From the NCBI GenBank assembly GCA_030684575.1, contig JAUXVD010000008.1, positions 682,001-746,000 of the forward strand: a stretch of 64,000 nucleotides of DNA, given 5' to 3'. The translations under genes and the position numbers were made by a program. The number at the start of each line of letters is the position of its first letter. Positions within the stretch are counted from its first letter, which is position 1. Below are positions 16,521 through 26,293 of the stretch, piece after piece. The notes under the pieces were generated by a model. It worked only from the letters and a program-made list of their open reading frames with translations, was not told where the DNA came from and made no database searches. The stretch comes from Nitrospirota bacterium. GTDB taxonomy: Bacteria > Nitrospirota > Nitrospiria > Nitrospirales > Nitrospiraceae.

Positions 16521-17792
16521 CTAGCCTCGTTTCTTATTTCCCATTTTTTCTTCTTCTGTCAGAGATGATAGAGGCGAAGTGCACTTAAGATATGCTTTGG
16601 TCTGATCGAGACTCTCCTGTTCAGTCTTGGTCAATGGCTTGGTTTCGTCAAGAAGCAGGCATTTGGCGTGATCCGGAAATTCGCCTCGGTTGCCTTTTTC
16701 AAGCAGCCCATTGAGTGTGCGGTAATATCTGACAGCGGACTCTTTGTCGAGAATATTCATGGTTTGCTTGAACCTATAATAATATATATCTCCTAGGTCT
16801 AAGTATGTTTGTGTTTCGGTAGGACTCAGTTCTATGATCCGCTGAAGAACGGGTATGGCGTAATTGTCCCGATTCAATATGAGTAAGGTGCTCGCGTAAG
16901 TGCGAAGAATCTCAATGTGCCGGTAGATAGGCAAGTCAATACTGGAAGGACTTTGTGTTAGTAGTTTCTGTACCTGAGCGGCCTCCAATAAATTAATTGC
17001 TTCGCCATATTTAGATTCTGAGAGTGCATCCTCTGCTGCGCGATATGCCTTGGCCAATGGAGCCACTGTGTGTTTTGCAATCTTCGTAGTCGAAGAAAAC
17101 CCTTTCCTGGTCGCGGTAAGTGTTTTCGTGATGGCGCTCAAAAGTAGTGTCTGGCAATCCTCTTCTTGGGCTGTGAGGATAATATCTCTATGGCCGTCCG
17201 CGTTGACGTCGGCGACTTGAATCTTATGTTGGAGTGAAGCCTTTTTTAGATTGAGAAATTTGTGTCTGTGGCATCCTCCTGATTCTCCATCCTCCTCACC
17301 TTCGTAAATAATTTTCGAGTTGAGGGTCTTTAGATTCAATAGGTGATACTCGTGCCACAAGGTTCCGTGTGTTATGGCTGAGGCACGTGTGAGCAAGTAT
17401 GAGGTCCCAGATTTGTCTTTAACCATATCGATTTGACTGTGACTGCCCCTTGTCAGCTTATTTGGCTTCGTCTTGCCAGAAAGATCAACGAGATAAATCC
17501 CATTCTCGGCGCTTCGGCCTTCTGAAAAAGAGAGTAGGAGCTTGGAGGGCTTAAGTTGGCAGTTAAAAGTGATCATTGTATCAGATGGTAGACTGCCGCT
17601 CTCCGATTGTAAGGTGAGTTGTTTTACAATTTCACTAGGAAGTCCTTCAAGCTTATTGGCGCACTCTTCAGCTTGCGCTAGAAATGTCTGGCTAAGGATG
17701 AGTATCACGAGGATAGTGAACCTGCTGAAATGCCTTAATGATGTTGTTCTGGGGCAATCGTTAAGTGGGGCCTGTGAAGAAAATGGTGGCAT
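16521..17792 (-). CDS. Secreted protein with TPR-like repeats, unknown function
   Basis: A 423-residue protein with a signal peptide (ILVILILSQTFLAQA then EECANK). The middle contains an FG-GAP-like calcium-site motif, VADVNADGHRDIILTA, and the C-terminal half has helix pairs typical of tetratricopeptide repeats (AEDALSESKYGEAINLLEAAQ; YAIPVLQRIIELSPTETQTYLDLGDIYYYRF). Codon use is clearly more AT-rich than that of its neighbours, with AAA, ATT and TTA common, which suggests recent acquisition. The start may be downstream of 17792 (a second possible start precedes the hydrophobic segment). No function can be given. Confidence 0.75.
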   Translation of the reverse strand: MPPFSSQAPLNDCPRTTSLRHFSRFTILVILILSQTFLAQAEECANKLEGLPSEIVKQLTLQSESGSLPSDTMITFNCQLKPSKLLLSFSEGRSAENGIYLVDLSGKTKPNKLTRGSHSQIDMVKDKSGTSYLLTRASAITHGTLWHEYHLLNLKTLNSKIIYEGEEDGESGGCHRHKFLNLKKASLQHKIQVADVNADGHRDIILTAQEEDCQTLLLSAITKTLTATRKGFSSTTKIAKHTVAPLAKAYRAAEDALSESKYGEAINLLEAAQVQKLLTQSPSSIDLPIYRHIEILRTYASTLLILNRDNYAIPVLQRIIELSPTETQTYLDLGDIYYYRFKQTMNILDKESAVRYYRTLNGLLEKGNRGEFPDHAKCLLLDETKPLTKTEQESLDQTKAYLKCTSPLSSLTEEEKMGNKKRG

Positions 17793-17912
17793 GGTTTTTT
17801 CTCTTTCAGGATGTCCGGGAAGGTTGGATCAGAGTTATCTCCGCTTTACCACGTTTGATAAGTATGCCGCCGCATGATTGATCGGGTTGAGCTAGCGAGC
17901 TATAAGTAGGGG

Positions 17913-18133
17913 GGAGCGGCTGGGATGCTCTCAATTGCGCGCGTCCAACGAGGCTTCCCAGATTTCTTATTTCTCTTTATAAAGGGAGTGGCCGAGGCTG
18001 CCCTTTACTGCGCGCATCGAACGAGCACATTCTTATCGTGCGCGTTCGATGAGCAAGAAGGACACCTGGCCGCTCCCTCTCACCCTTCCTAGGCCGCGCG
18101 TTGCGCGAGCACGGAGAGCATCCCAGCCGCTCC
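17913..18133 (-). repeat. Compound palindromic repeat B
   Basis: Perfect 20-bp outer arms GGAGCGGCTGGGATGCTCTC at 17913-17932 and the complement at 18114-18133. Inside are AGGGAGTGGCC (about 17992) and CTGGCCGCTCCCT (about 18066) as a second pair of arms, and the core 18007-18055 that matches repeat B at 8353-8401 in reverse. A weaker third core-like stretch is near 17936-17952 (TGCGCGCGTCCAACGAGG). The element starts seven bases behind the stop of the minus-strand gene at 18140. Confidence 0.75.
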
Positions 18134-18139
18134 TGCGCC

Positions 18140-19207
18140 TCACGGCTCGACTGTAATATCGACGAACGCCGGCACACTATCCGCCCCCTTCTTATCCGTC
18201 ACCCTCAGCTTGAATCGATAAGTTCGTTTCTCCGAGACGGTTGGCGCGAGGAAGGAGGCTTCGGCGTTATCCACGTCCAGCAACGCGATCTTACTGCCGC
18301 GGATTTGGCTCCATGAATAGTAGAGGGCTTCGCCTTCCGCATCCCGGCTTTTCAACCCGCTCAGCTTCACTTTCGTTCCGGCTTTGACCGATTGGTTGGG
18401 GCCGGCATCCGCGACCGGTGGTTCATTCGGTTCCTCATTCACGGCGACGCTGACGTCGAGCGTGGCCTGCTTGCCGCGGTTCGTGACCGTGAGGGTAGCT
18501 TTTCCGTTGCCGACAATCTGCAGTAAGCCGCTTGGCAGGACCTTGATAATTGCGGAGTCGGAGGACCGGATACGCGTGCCGCTGGACAGGGTGCTGATCC
18601 GGCGGGTCACGCCGTCGGCGAAATCGGCCACCACCGGCAACTCAAATACTTTGCCCATGGAATCGACGTGACCGAAGGCGGAGGATTGCCCCGTTCGCCC
18701 GAGTTGCAAGGGTTTATCAGTTTCGAAGCCGATCGCGGTGATGTCGGCATTCGGTTCTGCCTGCAGGATAATTTCGTCGAAGACGGATCTGGTCCCTAAT
18801 CGTCCGCGCGAAATTTCAGCCACGGCCAGTAAGCGCATGGGACCGATACTCTCTTTGGGGAGGAGCAGTTTCCCGCCGAAGGGGGGATCTTGATCGGCCA
18901 GTCCGACGAGCGCCACCGGCGCGATGATCGACCCCGTCGCCGTCGCGTCTTCCTGTCCTACCAGCGTGTCATCCTGTTCGCCGTACCAATAGTAGCGAAC
19001 TCGAACGATGCCGGAATCTTTGCCGAGGTCTACGCGGGCAGTGACGGTGCTGCCCGATGTCAGCTTGGCTCCTTCGGCTGGCTCGAGGATCTTGAAGGCC
19101 TGGGCCGGCTGGGCTGTGAGGAGGAGGCAAGTGGTTAACAGGAGCAGAGCGAGGTTCCGATACCTCGTCTCACATTTCACGTCTAATATTTTACGCTTCA
19201 CGGTCAC
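18140..19207 (-). CDS. Periplasmic or surface protein with Ig-like and PKD domains
   Basis: A 355-residue exported protein. A signal peptide is clear (ALLLLTTCLLLTAQPAQA then FKILEP). Residues about 35-130 form an Ig-like beta domain, about 145-240 a Big_2-like domain (DGVTRRISTLSSGTRIRSSDSAIIKVLPSGLLQIVGNGKATLTV), and about 255-355 a PKD domain (PPVADAGPNQSVKAGTKVKLSG...YSWSQI...TYRFKLRVTD). Such domains mediate adhesion or scaffold surface proteins. GTG 19207 overlaps the stop of the upstream APC permease gene by four bases; a second GTG at 19201 is an alternative. Substrate or partner unknown. Confidence 0.82.
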   Translation of the reverse strand: MTVKRKILDVKCETRYRNLALLLLTTCLLLTAQPAQAFKILEPAEGAKLTSGSTVTARVDLGKDSGIVRVRYYWYGEQDDTLVGQEDATATGSIIAPVALVGLADQDPPFGGKLLLPKESIGPMRLLAVAEISRGRLGTRSVFDEIILQAEPNADITAIGFETDKPLQLGRTGQSSAFGHVDSMGKVFELPVVADFADGVTRRISTLSSGTRIRSSDSAIIKVLPSGLLQIVGNGKATLTVTNRGKQATLDVSVAVNEEPNEPPVADAGPNQSVKAGTKVKLSGLKSRDAEGEALYYSWSQIRGSKIALLDVDNAEASFLAPTVSEKRTYRFKLRVTDKKGADSVPAFVDITVEP

Positions 19208-21015
19208 CTCTTGAGGTGGAAGGGGACGTCGGTCAGGATGACGCGATCTTTAAAGAGCAGTGACGCTTTTAAGAGAAGGGCGCGCTGGTTGTGCAGGATG
19301 TTCTGCCACCAGCGAGCCGGGAGAATCTCCGGAATCACGACGGTGACCCAATAGTCCTGGTTTTTCTGCAGCAGCTCCTCGATATGGTCCAGTAGAGAGC
19401 GTAGGACAGAGCGATAGGGGCAGGGCAGGACCATCAGTTGCACGCCACAGCCCCATTGGGCCCATTGGATTTGTAGGCGAGCCGTGGACTCCGGGTCCAC
19501 ATCCACCAGCACGGCTCGAATCTCGCCGCCCCGGCTGCGTGCATAATCGACGGCTCGAATGACCGCCTGATTGACGCCACTGATGGGAATGATGACGATA
19601 TTGCGCCGTGGAAGCGGTGGGCGGTGGTCACGCGTGAGCGCGATCTGTTCAGAGACGGCTTTGTAATGCGAGTGAATCGAGCGGAACATCCAGACCAGGA
19701 GGATGATGAGGAGAAAGACGATCCAGGCGCCATGTGTAAACTTGGTACTGGCAATGATGATAGTGGCAATACCGGTCGTGATGGCGCCGACCCCGTTCAC
19801 GATCAGTTTCTTCCGCCAGTGAGGTCCCTTTTTGGTCAACCATCTTCGCACCATGCCGGCTTGGGAGAAGGTGAAGGAGATGAACACGCCGACAGCATAG
19901 AGCGGAATCAAGGCGTGGGTGTCGCCGTGAAAGAGGATCAGGAGGAAGCAGGCGAAGAATCCGAGGATGAAGATGCCGTTCGAGAACACCAGGCGGTCGC
20001 CGAATGTCGCCATTTGACGGGGCATGTAGCTGTCGCGTGCCAGGATCGAGGAGAGATGGGGGAAGCCTGCATAGGCGCTGTTGGCGGCAAGGATTAACAG
20101 CAGCATCGTGCCGATTTGGAGCGTGTAATAGACCGCTCCGGTCCCGAAGGTGAGGCGTGCCAGTTGAGAGATGATGGTCTCATCCGCTTTGGGCAGCACC
20201 CCATAATGGTCGGCCATGAAGCTGATGCCCAGAAAGAGGACGGCCAGAATCACGGACATATGAATCATCGTGGTGGCCGCATTTTTGGATTCCGGCCGGC
20301 GAAACGCTTTGACCCCGTTCGAAATCACTTCCATACCGGTGACGGCTGAACAGCCGGCGGCAAATGCGCGAAGGATCAAGAACAAGGTCATTTCTTCGAG
20401 TGCAACCTGGTTGTCTGGCGGGATCGACGTGCCTGGGCCGAACAGGGTCTTGGCGCTTCCGATTACCACCATCACTCCGAGGGCGCCGATGGCAAAGTAG
20501 GTGGGGACGGCGAAGAACTTTCCCGACTCCCGCACGCCGCGAAGGTTCATGACGACAATGAAGAGACTCGCGACGAGTCCCAAGGCTTCACGATGCTCGA
20601 ACAGGCTCGGTAGGGCCGACGTCAGGGCCGCGACTCCCGCTGCCACGCTGACGGCCACGGTGAGGACATAGTCGATCATCAGCGCCGCTGCGGCAATCAA
20701 TGCCGGGAGTTCTCCTAAGTTGTCGCGGGCGACTATGTAGGCCCCGCCGCCCTCCGGGTATTCGTAGATGATCTGGCGATAGGAAATGGTCAGGACGACG
20801 ACCAAAAACAGAATCGCGAAGCTGACGGGGATAGACCAGGCGATGGCGGCGGTCCCTGCAAGGACCAGGACGAGCAATATTTCTTCCGTGGCATAGGCGA
20901 CGGATGAAATGGCGTTCGAGGAAAAAATCGCCAGTGCGAGGGTTTTCGAGAGCCGTTCGTCTGCAGCCTGCGCGGTTTTGAGTGGATCGCCAACCAGCCA
21001 ACGTTTCAGAAGCAT
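19204..21015 (-). CDS. APC-superfamily amino acid/cation permease
   Basis: A membrane transporter of about 603 residues with about 12 helices. The N-terminus ERLSKTLALAIFSSNAISSVAYATEEILLVL and the region YPEGGGAYIVARDNLGELPALIAAAALMIDYVLTVAVSVAAG are typical of the APC family, group COG0531, including the KUP-like/amino acid permease branch. A soluble C-terminal domain of about 150 residues (RRNIVIIPISGVNQAVIRAVDYARSRGGEIRAVLVD) resembles a USP/regulatory domain. Start ATG 21015 is preferred; a GTG at 21021 is possible and no strong ribosome site is visible. It shares a four-base overlap with the downstream PKD gene. Confidence 0.88.
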   Translation of the reverse strand: MLLKRWLVGDPLKTAQAADERLSKTLALAIFSSNAISSVAYATEEILLVLVLAGTAAIAWSIPVSFAILFLVVVLTISYRQIIYEYPEGGGAYIVARDNLGELPALIAAAALMIDYVLTVAVSVAAGVAALTSALPSLFEHREALGLVASLFIVVMNLRGVRESGKFFAVPTYFAIGALGVMVVIGSAKTLFGPGTSIPPDNQVALEEMTLFLILRAFAAGCSAVTGMEVISNGVKAFRRPESKNAATTMIHMSVILAVLFLGISFMADHYGVLPKADETIISQLARLTFGTGAVYYTLQIGTMLLLILAANSAYAGFPHLSSILARDSYMPRQMATFGDRLVFSNGIFILGFFACFLLILFHGDTHALIPLYAVGVFISFTFSQAGMVRRWLTKKGPHWRKKLIVNGVGAITTGIATIIIASTKFTHGAWIVFLLIILLVWMFRSIHSHYKAVSEQIALTRDHRPPLPRRNIVIIPISGVNQAVIRAVDYARSRGGEIRAVLVDVDPESTARLQIQWAQWGCGVQLMVLPCPYRSVLRSLLDHIEELLQKNQDYWVTVVIPEILPARWWQNILHNQRALLLKASLLFKDRVILTDVPFHLKR

Positions 21016-21021
21016 AGACAC

Positions 21022-21351
21022 AATTATCGCACAGAAGGAGCGGCCGGTGCATCGGAGAAGAAGCCCTAGTTGTCAGGCGCGAAACACCCACCAGGCATTG
21101 ACGATGTTGACATGGTGCGGTGCATGCTTCCGCATGAGATGCGGCGTGTGGTCGTTTGCCTGGTGTGGTTGGGGCCACAGGGGTTGACATGCTATCTAGA
21201 TTTTCAGTATCGTTCGCCCCTCACTATGAAGATGGCCAGTCCCTTGTGACGCATGGGGTGGTTGTTGTTGTTTATGAATCATTTCATTCGGGGATCAGAT
21301 TATCGGTTCTAGTTTGTAGTTGTTTCACTCACCATTCAAGGAGGCCGGTCA
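21022..21351. other. Divergent intergenic region upstream of the multicopper oxidase gene
   Basis: 330 bases without a gene. An imperfect inverted repeat is seen around CACCAGGCA (about 21088) and TGCCTGGTG (about 21149), with an inner hairpin GCATGC/GCATGA. TTGACA occurs at 21184-21189, but the sequence 15-17 bases on (CAGTAT/GTATCG) is only a weak -10. AAGGAGG at 21340-21346 is the ribosome site of the next gene. Confidence 0.4.
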
Positions 21352-24300
21352 ATGTTTTTTCACAAGCTACGGGTTTCAGTACCTACCCGCATGCTCGGCG
21401 CGATGGCAGCTGTGGCCCTGCTCGGGGTCCCGCTCGCATCCGCTGAGAGTTCGCCGCAGCACGTTGCGATGAACCACCAGTTGCCCGGTTGGGCGGAAAA
21501 ACTCAAAGGTCAGACGATCGTCGAAGACACCATGGAGGGAAGGAGCGCTCGTGCTCCGATGGTTGAGCAGCAGCATCAGCGGATCATGGACCATATGGCC
21601 AGCGATCCTCAGATGCAGGGCGTGAACACCGGCATGTACAACACCTCCTCCATGATGCACCAATATGGAGCGGGTGGGCAGGACATGCTCCTCGTGTCCG
21701 ATCCTCGGGTGGAGCCGGTCGCGCTGACGGGCGGCGGAAAGTGCCCGGCTACGGCCCCGGTCAAGCAATACAATATCTCCACGATCAACGTCGAAATCAC
21801 CCTCAACCAGTGGCTCGACTTCTATCCAGGCTACATGTACGTCTTGGACGAGAATATCGACAAGGTGCGCGCGGAAGAAGCCACGAATCGGGCAGCCCGC
21901 GACAAGGAAGGGTTCGATCCAGGCGCTGTGATTCCAGGTGTGCAGGCGCAGTGGATCCAGCCTCTCGTGTTCCGTGCCAACCAGGGTGATTGCGTCAAGA
22001 TCAAGCTCTCGAACAAGCTGGAAGAGGGTGGCGGACCGGTCAGTCTGCATATCCATGGATCGAGCATGGTCGTGAGCTCCACCGGCGCGGTGGCGACGAC
22101 GACCAACTCTGATTCCGTCGTCGAGGAAAAGAAGAGCGGCGAGTACGAGTGGTATATCCACCCGAACCTTCAGGAAGGTGTCCGCCAGTTCCATACCTAT
22201 GCCCAGGACCGTGAGCTGACAGTGATGGGATTGTTTGGCGCGTTCGTCGTCGAACCGCGCGGATCAAGCTACCTGGAGCCGCTCGGCGCCGGGGATCTTA
22301 CTCCGGCCTCCAGTGGCTGGCAGACGATCATTAAGAACGGCACCGGTCCTGACTTTCGGGAGTTTGTACTGATTTATCACGAAGTCGGCGACGAGGCCTT
22401 CCGTCCGCTCAATAAGAAGGGCGACTTCCTGCCGCAGCGGGATCCCTTGACCGATGCCTACCGTCCTGGTGGCCGTGCGATCAACTATCGCAGCGAGCCA
22501 TTCGGCATCAACAACATGCATGTGCAGCATGAGTATTTCGGATTCGAAGACGAGTCGATGGGGTACAGTTCCTATACGTTCGGCGATCCCTCCCCGACGA
22601 TTCCCCGTTCGTACATCGGTGATCCTGCCAAGTTCCGGCTCGTGCACGGTGGATCGGAAGTGTTCCACTCGCACCATCCCCATGGCGGCACCATTCGCTG
22701 GCCGCGCAGCCCACGGGCGATCGACGACATGAACCTCTGGGCGACCGCGATGAACGGCCCGGTGAAGTATCCAGTGATTCGTGCGAAGACGGATCGGGTC
22801 GATGTCGAAGTCATCGGGCCTTCAGAAGCCCTCGACCTCGAGACGGAGTGTGGATCGGGTCTTTGCCAACAGTTGGCCGGTGACTTCCTCTTCCATTGCC
22901 ACGTCGCGCACCATTATGTGGCGGGTATGTGGGGTTATTGGCGCGTGTATAACACGATCCAGCAGGGGGATCTCCGGAACGATGTGATGCCGGATCTCCG
23001 TGAGTTGCCGGATCGTAAGGGCCGGATCAAGACTCCGATTTCGTCGGACAAGTTGGTCGGTCAGACGGTCGATTGGTTCGGAAAGCAGTTCAGGATCACC
23101 GACACGGGGAAGAGCAACTGGACCACCAACCCTGCCACCATCACGGTGAAGGATTGGGTCTCGATGCAGATGCCCACCATGGGCAAGCCTGGCCACAAGG
23201 ACGATGAAAAGGGCCAGACGGTTTCCTACGATGCGACGGTGTTGGATTGGGCCTGGGACGGCAATCGTGCGATGAGCGAACGCGAGAACACGATCGATAA
23301 TCCCAAGTACAAGTCCACGCATCCTGGTAAGCGGCATCCGATTATGTTCGAATCGATGACGGGCAAAGTGGCCTGGCCACACCTGACGCCGCATTTCGGT
23401 CGTCGGGTCATGTTCTCCCCGAACCATTCCGGCGCGCCCTGGTTGGAAATGATCCGCCGTGATGCGAACGGCGAGGAGAGCACCGATCAGGCAAAGCCGG
23501 GAGAGAACGGCATCTGGAGCCTCTGTCCTGAGAATGCCGGACGGAAGGATTTCAACGTTCACTTCATTAAGTTGCCGATCAAGATCGCCAAGGCCCAGGG
23601 CAAGGAGCCGGCAGTGGTCGATCCGAACGGATTGATCTATGTCCTCCATGAAGAAGAGGCCGCAGTCCGGGCCAACGACGATTTGAAGTATCCGTTGGTC
23701 GTTCGTGGCAACATCTACGATTGCGTGGATTGGACGCTGACCAGCGAGTGGGACGACGATGACTACACGAATTTCCAGTCATCGAAGATCAATACCCATT
23801 GGCATTTCCTCCAGTTTGACAACCAAGCGTCTGACGGTGTGATCACCGGCTTCTCCTATGAGCAGTCGGTCCGCCCGTTCACGATGTTGAAGAAGGACAA
23901 TAAGAAGGGGTTGCCTGCTCCGATGAACACGGTGCTGACTGCGCCGGCGAAGAAGGGAGCCGCCTCGCTCTCGGTGAAGAATGCAGGTCAATACCATGTC
24001 GGCACGCTGATTCTTGTCGGTGCCGATAACGTGAAGGGGAACGAAATCTCCCGTATCAAGGCGATCAACGGTAAGACGATCACCTTGGCGAAGGGATTGA
24101 AGAACGATCACCCGGCGAACGACATCATCACGGTGGAGTTCGTCCGTCAGCGGTTCTGGGTCGATGCGGATGTGGGAACCGTGTTCTGGCACGACCATGC
24201 ATTCGGTGCGACCACATGGCCGCACGGTGGATTCGGCACCTTCATCGCTGAACCGGTTGGATCGACCTATCATGATGCGAAGACCGGGAAGATGATCCGG

Positions 24301-26196
24301 AGCGGTCCGATCGCGGACATTCGCACCGTCGAGCCAGTGGGTCACGGGGTGAACAACAGCTTCCGTGAGTTGATGGTGCAAGTGCACGATACCGTGCCGC
24401 ATACCGTCAACATCGTCACAGCGGGCAATCCGCCAGGGCAGCCGATCGAAGTGGCGCTCGAAGCGGGGAAGACGATTTCCTTCATGATGCCTGAGAAGAT
24501 CTATATGACGCCGATGCCCTTCTTGAACGGTGGAACGCACACCACGGGAAGCGGCTTGAACTTCCGGGCGGCGCCGATCGCTCAGCGCTTGGCCACCAAC
24601 CCGGATGTTTCGCAGGCGTTCAACAGCCAGGTCCATGGCGATCCGTACACGCCGCTCCTCAGGGCGTACGTCGGAGATACGATGGTATTCCGGCTGTTGC
24701 ATACGTTGATGAATGAGACGATGACCTGGACCATTTCCGGTCATACCTTCTTGAGTGAACGGTATGCCGGCGATGCGAACCGAAAGAATTCGATGCACAT
24801 CGGAATTGCGGAACGCTACGATCTCGTAGTGCCGCAGGCCGGTGGACCACGGTTGCAAGCGGGTGACTACATCCACTTCAACGGACGGTCGTCGAAGTTC
24901 TCCGAAGGCGGTTGGGGCATTATCCGTGTCTACGACAAAGAGCAGGCCGACTTGAAGAAGTTGCCGTCAGGGTTCTCCACCAAGGGAGAGATTCCCAAGG
25001 CCATGCCGGTCTGTCCGGCTGATGCGCCGGTGAAGAGTTTCAACGTCGTGGCCATGGACTATCCGGCGATGAAGTTCAATGCGAAGGCGCCTGAATCCAT
25101 CGAAGTGGACTTCGAGCGGAAGATCCAGATTAGCAACCCCGAGGCGAAGATTTTCGCGCTCGAGGAAGATATCGCCAAGGTGGCGAGCGGTATGCAGCCT
25201 ATGCCGCTCACGCTTCGTGTGAACGTCGGCGATTGTGTGAAAGTCAATCTGAAGAACAAGATGAAGGACAGCAAGGCCTCCTTCTCGGCGATCGGATTGG
25301 CCTTCGATCCGAAGGATTCCATGGGCGCCAACATCGGCAACAACGCGGGCGATCAGACGATCGCTCCTGGCGCCGAGCGGACCTATACCTACTACGCGGA
25401 TCCGTTTACCGGTGAAACCACATCGTTGGTGTGGGATTGGGGTAACGTGATGGTCAACCCGCGCAACGGGTTGTTCGGAGCGGTGGTCGTTGGACCGAAG
25501 GGATCCAAGTATCGGGATCCGAGGACCGGCGCCGATCTTAGCACCAAGAACTCCTGGGCTGCCGACGTGATCATCGATCGCTCGGTGCCGGGGAATGAAA
25601 TGCGTCCGAACTATCGTGACGTGGCGTTGTTCTTCCAAGACGAAGATAACATTATCGGCACCAGCTTCATGCCGTATGTGCAGAACGTCGCTGGTCTGAC
25701 CGGCGTCAACTACCGGTCCGAGCCGTATAAGTATCGTGAGGAGCAGGGTTGCTCGCTGGGTAAGATGTTCCAGCCTTGCAAGGCCGACAAGCCTGAAGAT
25801 CCAGCCACGCCGCTCATTGAAGCGCATGCGGGAGATCCCGTGCGCATCCATGTGATCGGGGCGAACAATGAGCAGAACGGCATGTTCAGCGTCGAGAAGC
25901 ACGAGTGGCCGATTGAGCCATTTATGCGCGGCGCGGATGTGATCAGCGTAGTCGAGTTCTCCGGTTCGGAGATCCTCGATGCGTTCCTGCCATCTGCCGG
26001 TGGTCCGTACCGCCTGCCGGGTGACTATGTGTACAGCAACCAGCGGTTGCCGTACTCCCAGTCCGGCCAATGGGGCTATGTGCGTGTGTTGCCGTCCGGC
26101 GATACTCGCTTGCTGCCCTTGCACGGAGCTGGCGCAGGAATGAAGAGCGCATCGGTTGAGAAACCGGTGCAGGTCATTCCGGTCGCAGCGAAGTAA
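21352..26196 (+). CDS. Giant multicopper oxidase-like periplasmic protein
   Basis: A 1614-residue protein with a signal peptide (MLGAMAAVALLGVPLASA), far longer than ordinary three-domain multicopper oxidases (about 500). It looks like three consecutive two-domain blocks. Block 1 has copper motifs: HIHGSS (His233/235), HSHHPHGG (about 439-444) and FLFHCHVAHHYVAGMWGYW (His515-Cys516-His517 with Met about 525), a type 1 site and part of a trinuclear site. Block 2 has THWHF (816/818), VFWHDHAFGATTWPHGG (947/949/957) and ISGHTF. Block 3 (about residue 1215 to the end) keeps the cupredoxin-like pattern (NVGDCVKVNLKNKM, GLFGAVVVGPKGS) but has lost the histidines (ASFSAIG, LVWDWGN, no HCH). Strong ribosome site AAGGAGG and a terminator frame it. 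Confidence 0.85.
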   Translation: MFFHKLRVSVPTRMLGAMAAVALLGVPLASAESSPQHVAMNHQLPGWAEKLKGQTIVEDTMEGRSARAPMVEQQHQRIMDHMASDPQMQGVNTGMYNTSSMMHQYGAGGQDMLLVSDPRVEPVALTGGGKCPATAPVKQYNISTINVEITLNQWLDFYPGYMYVLDENIDKVRAEEATNRAARDKEGFDPGAVIPGVQAQWIQPLVFRANQGDCVKIKLSNKLEEGGGPVSLHIHGSSMVVSSTGAVATTTNSDSVVEEKKSGEYEWYIHPNLQEGVRQFHTYAQDRELTVMGLFGAFVVEPRGSSYLEPLGAGDLTPASSGWQTIIKNGTGPDFREFVLIYHEVGDEAFRPLNKKGDFLPQRDPLTDAYRPGGRAINYRSEPFGINNMHVQHEYFGFEDESMGYSSYTFGDPSPTIPRSYIGDPAKFRLVHGGSEVFHSHHPHGGTIRWPRSPRAIDDMNLWATAMNGPVKYPVIRAKTDRVDVEVIGPSEALDLETECGSGLCQQLAGDFLFHCHVAHHYVAGMWGYWRVYNTIQQGDLRNDVMPDLRELPDRKGRIKTPISSDKLVGQTVDWFGKQFRITDTGKSNWTTNPATITVKDWVSMQMPTMGKPGHKDDEKGQTVSYDATVLDWAWDGNRAMSERENTIDNPKYKSTHPGKRHPIMFESMTGKVAWPHLTPHFGRRVMFSPNHSGAPWLEMIRRDANGEESTDQAKPGENGIWSLCPENAGRKDFNVHFIKLPIKIAKAQGKEPAVVDPNGLIYVLHEEEAAVRANDDLKYPLVVRGNIYDCVDWTLTSEWDDDDYTNFQSSKINTHWHFLQFDNQASDGVITGFSYEQSVRPFTMLKKDNKKGLPAPMNTVLTAPAKKGAASLSVKNAGQYHVGTLILVGADNVKGNEISRIKAINGKTITLAKGLKNDHPANDIITVEFVRQRFWVDADVGTVFWHDHAFGATTWPHGGFGTFIAEPVGSTYHDAKTGKMIRSGPIADIRTVEPVGHGVNNSFRELMVQVHDTVPHTVNIVTAGNPPGQPIEVALEAGKTISFMMPEKIYMTPMPFLNGGTHTTGSGLNFRAAPIAQRLATNPDVSQAFNSQVHGDPYTPLLRAYVGDTMVFRLLHTLMNETMTWTISGHTFLSERYAGDANRKNSMHIGIAERYDLVVPQAGGPRLQAGDYIHFNGRSSKFSEGGWGIIRVYDKEQADLKKLPSGFSTKGEIPKAMPVCPADAPVKSFNVVAMDYPAMKFNAKAPESIEVDFERKIQISNPEAKIFALEEDIAKVASGMQPMPLTLRVNVGDCVKVNLKNKMKDSKASFSAIGLAFDPKDSMGANIGNNAGDQTIAPGAERTYTYYADPFTGETTSLVWDWGNVMVNPRNGLFGAVVVGPKGSKYRDPRTGADLSTKNSWAADVIIDRSVPGNEMRPNYRDVALFFQDEDNIIGTSFMPYVQNVAGLTGVNYRSEPYKYREEQGCSLGKMFQPCKADKPEDPATPLIEAHAGDPVRIHVIGANNEQNGMFSVEKHEWPIEPFMRGADVISVVEFSGSEILDAFLPSAGGPYRLPGDYVYSNQRLPYSQSGQWGYVRVLPSGDTRLLPLHGAGAGMKSASVEKPVQVIPVAAK

Positions 26197-26240
26197 GACC
26201 GTTCCTCCTGCTGATCGCAGGATGTGACGACTCATAGAGA

Positions 26241-26276
26241 GGGGGGAGGCCTAAGGCCTCCCCCCTTTTGCTTTAG
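26241..26276 (+). terminator. Intrinsic terminator after the multicopper oxidase gene
   Basis: GGGGGGAGGCCT (26241-26252) pairs with AGGCCTCCCCCC (26254-26265) around a one-base centre (in practice a shorter stem with a small loop), followed by TTTTGCTTT. Confidence 0.85.
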
Positions 26277-26293
26277 AGCATCCCTTTGGTACG

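Noticed and set aside
23779-26235. Two long minus-strand frames (365 and 422 codons) inside the copper oxidase gene
   Set aside because: They are antisense shadows of a high-GC gene; the peptides are rich in Arg/His/Ile without domain pattern.
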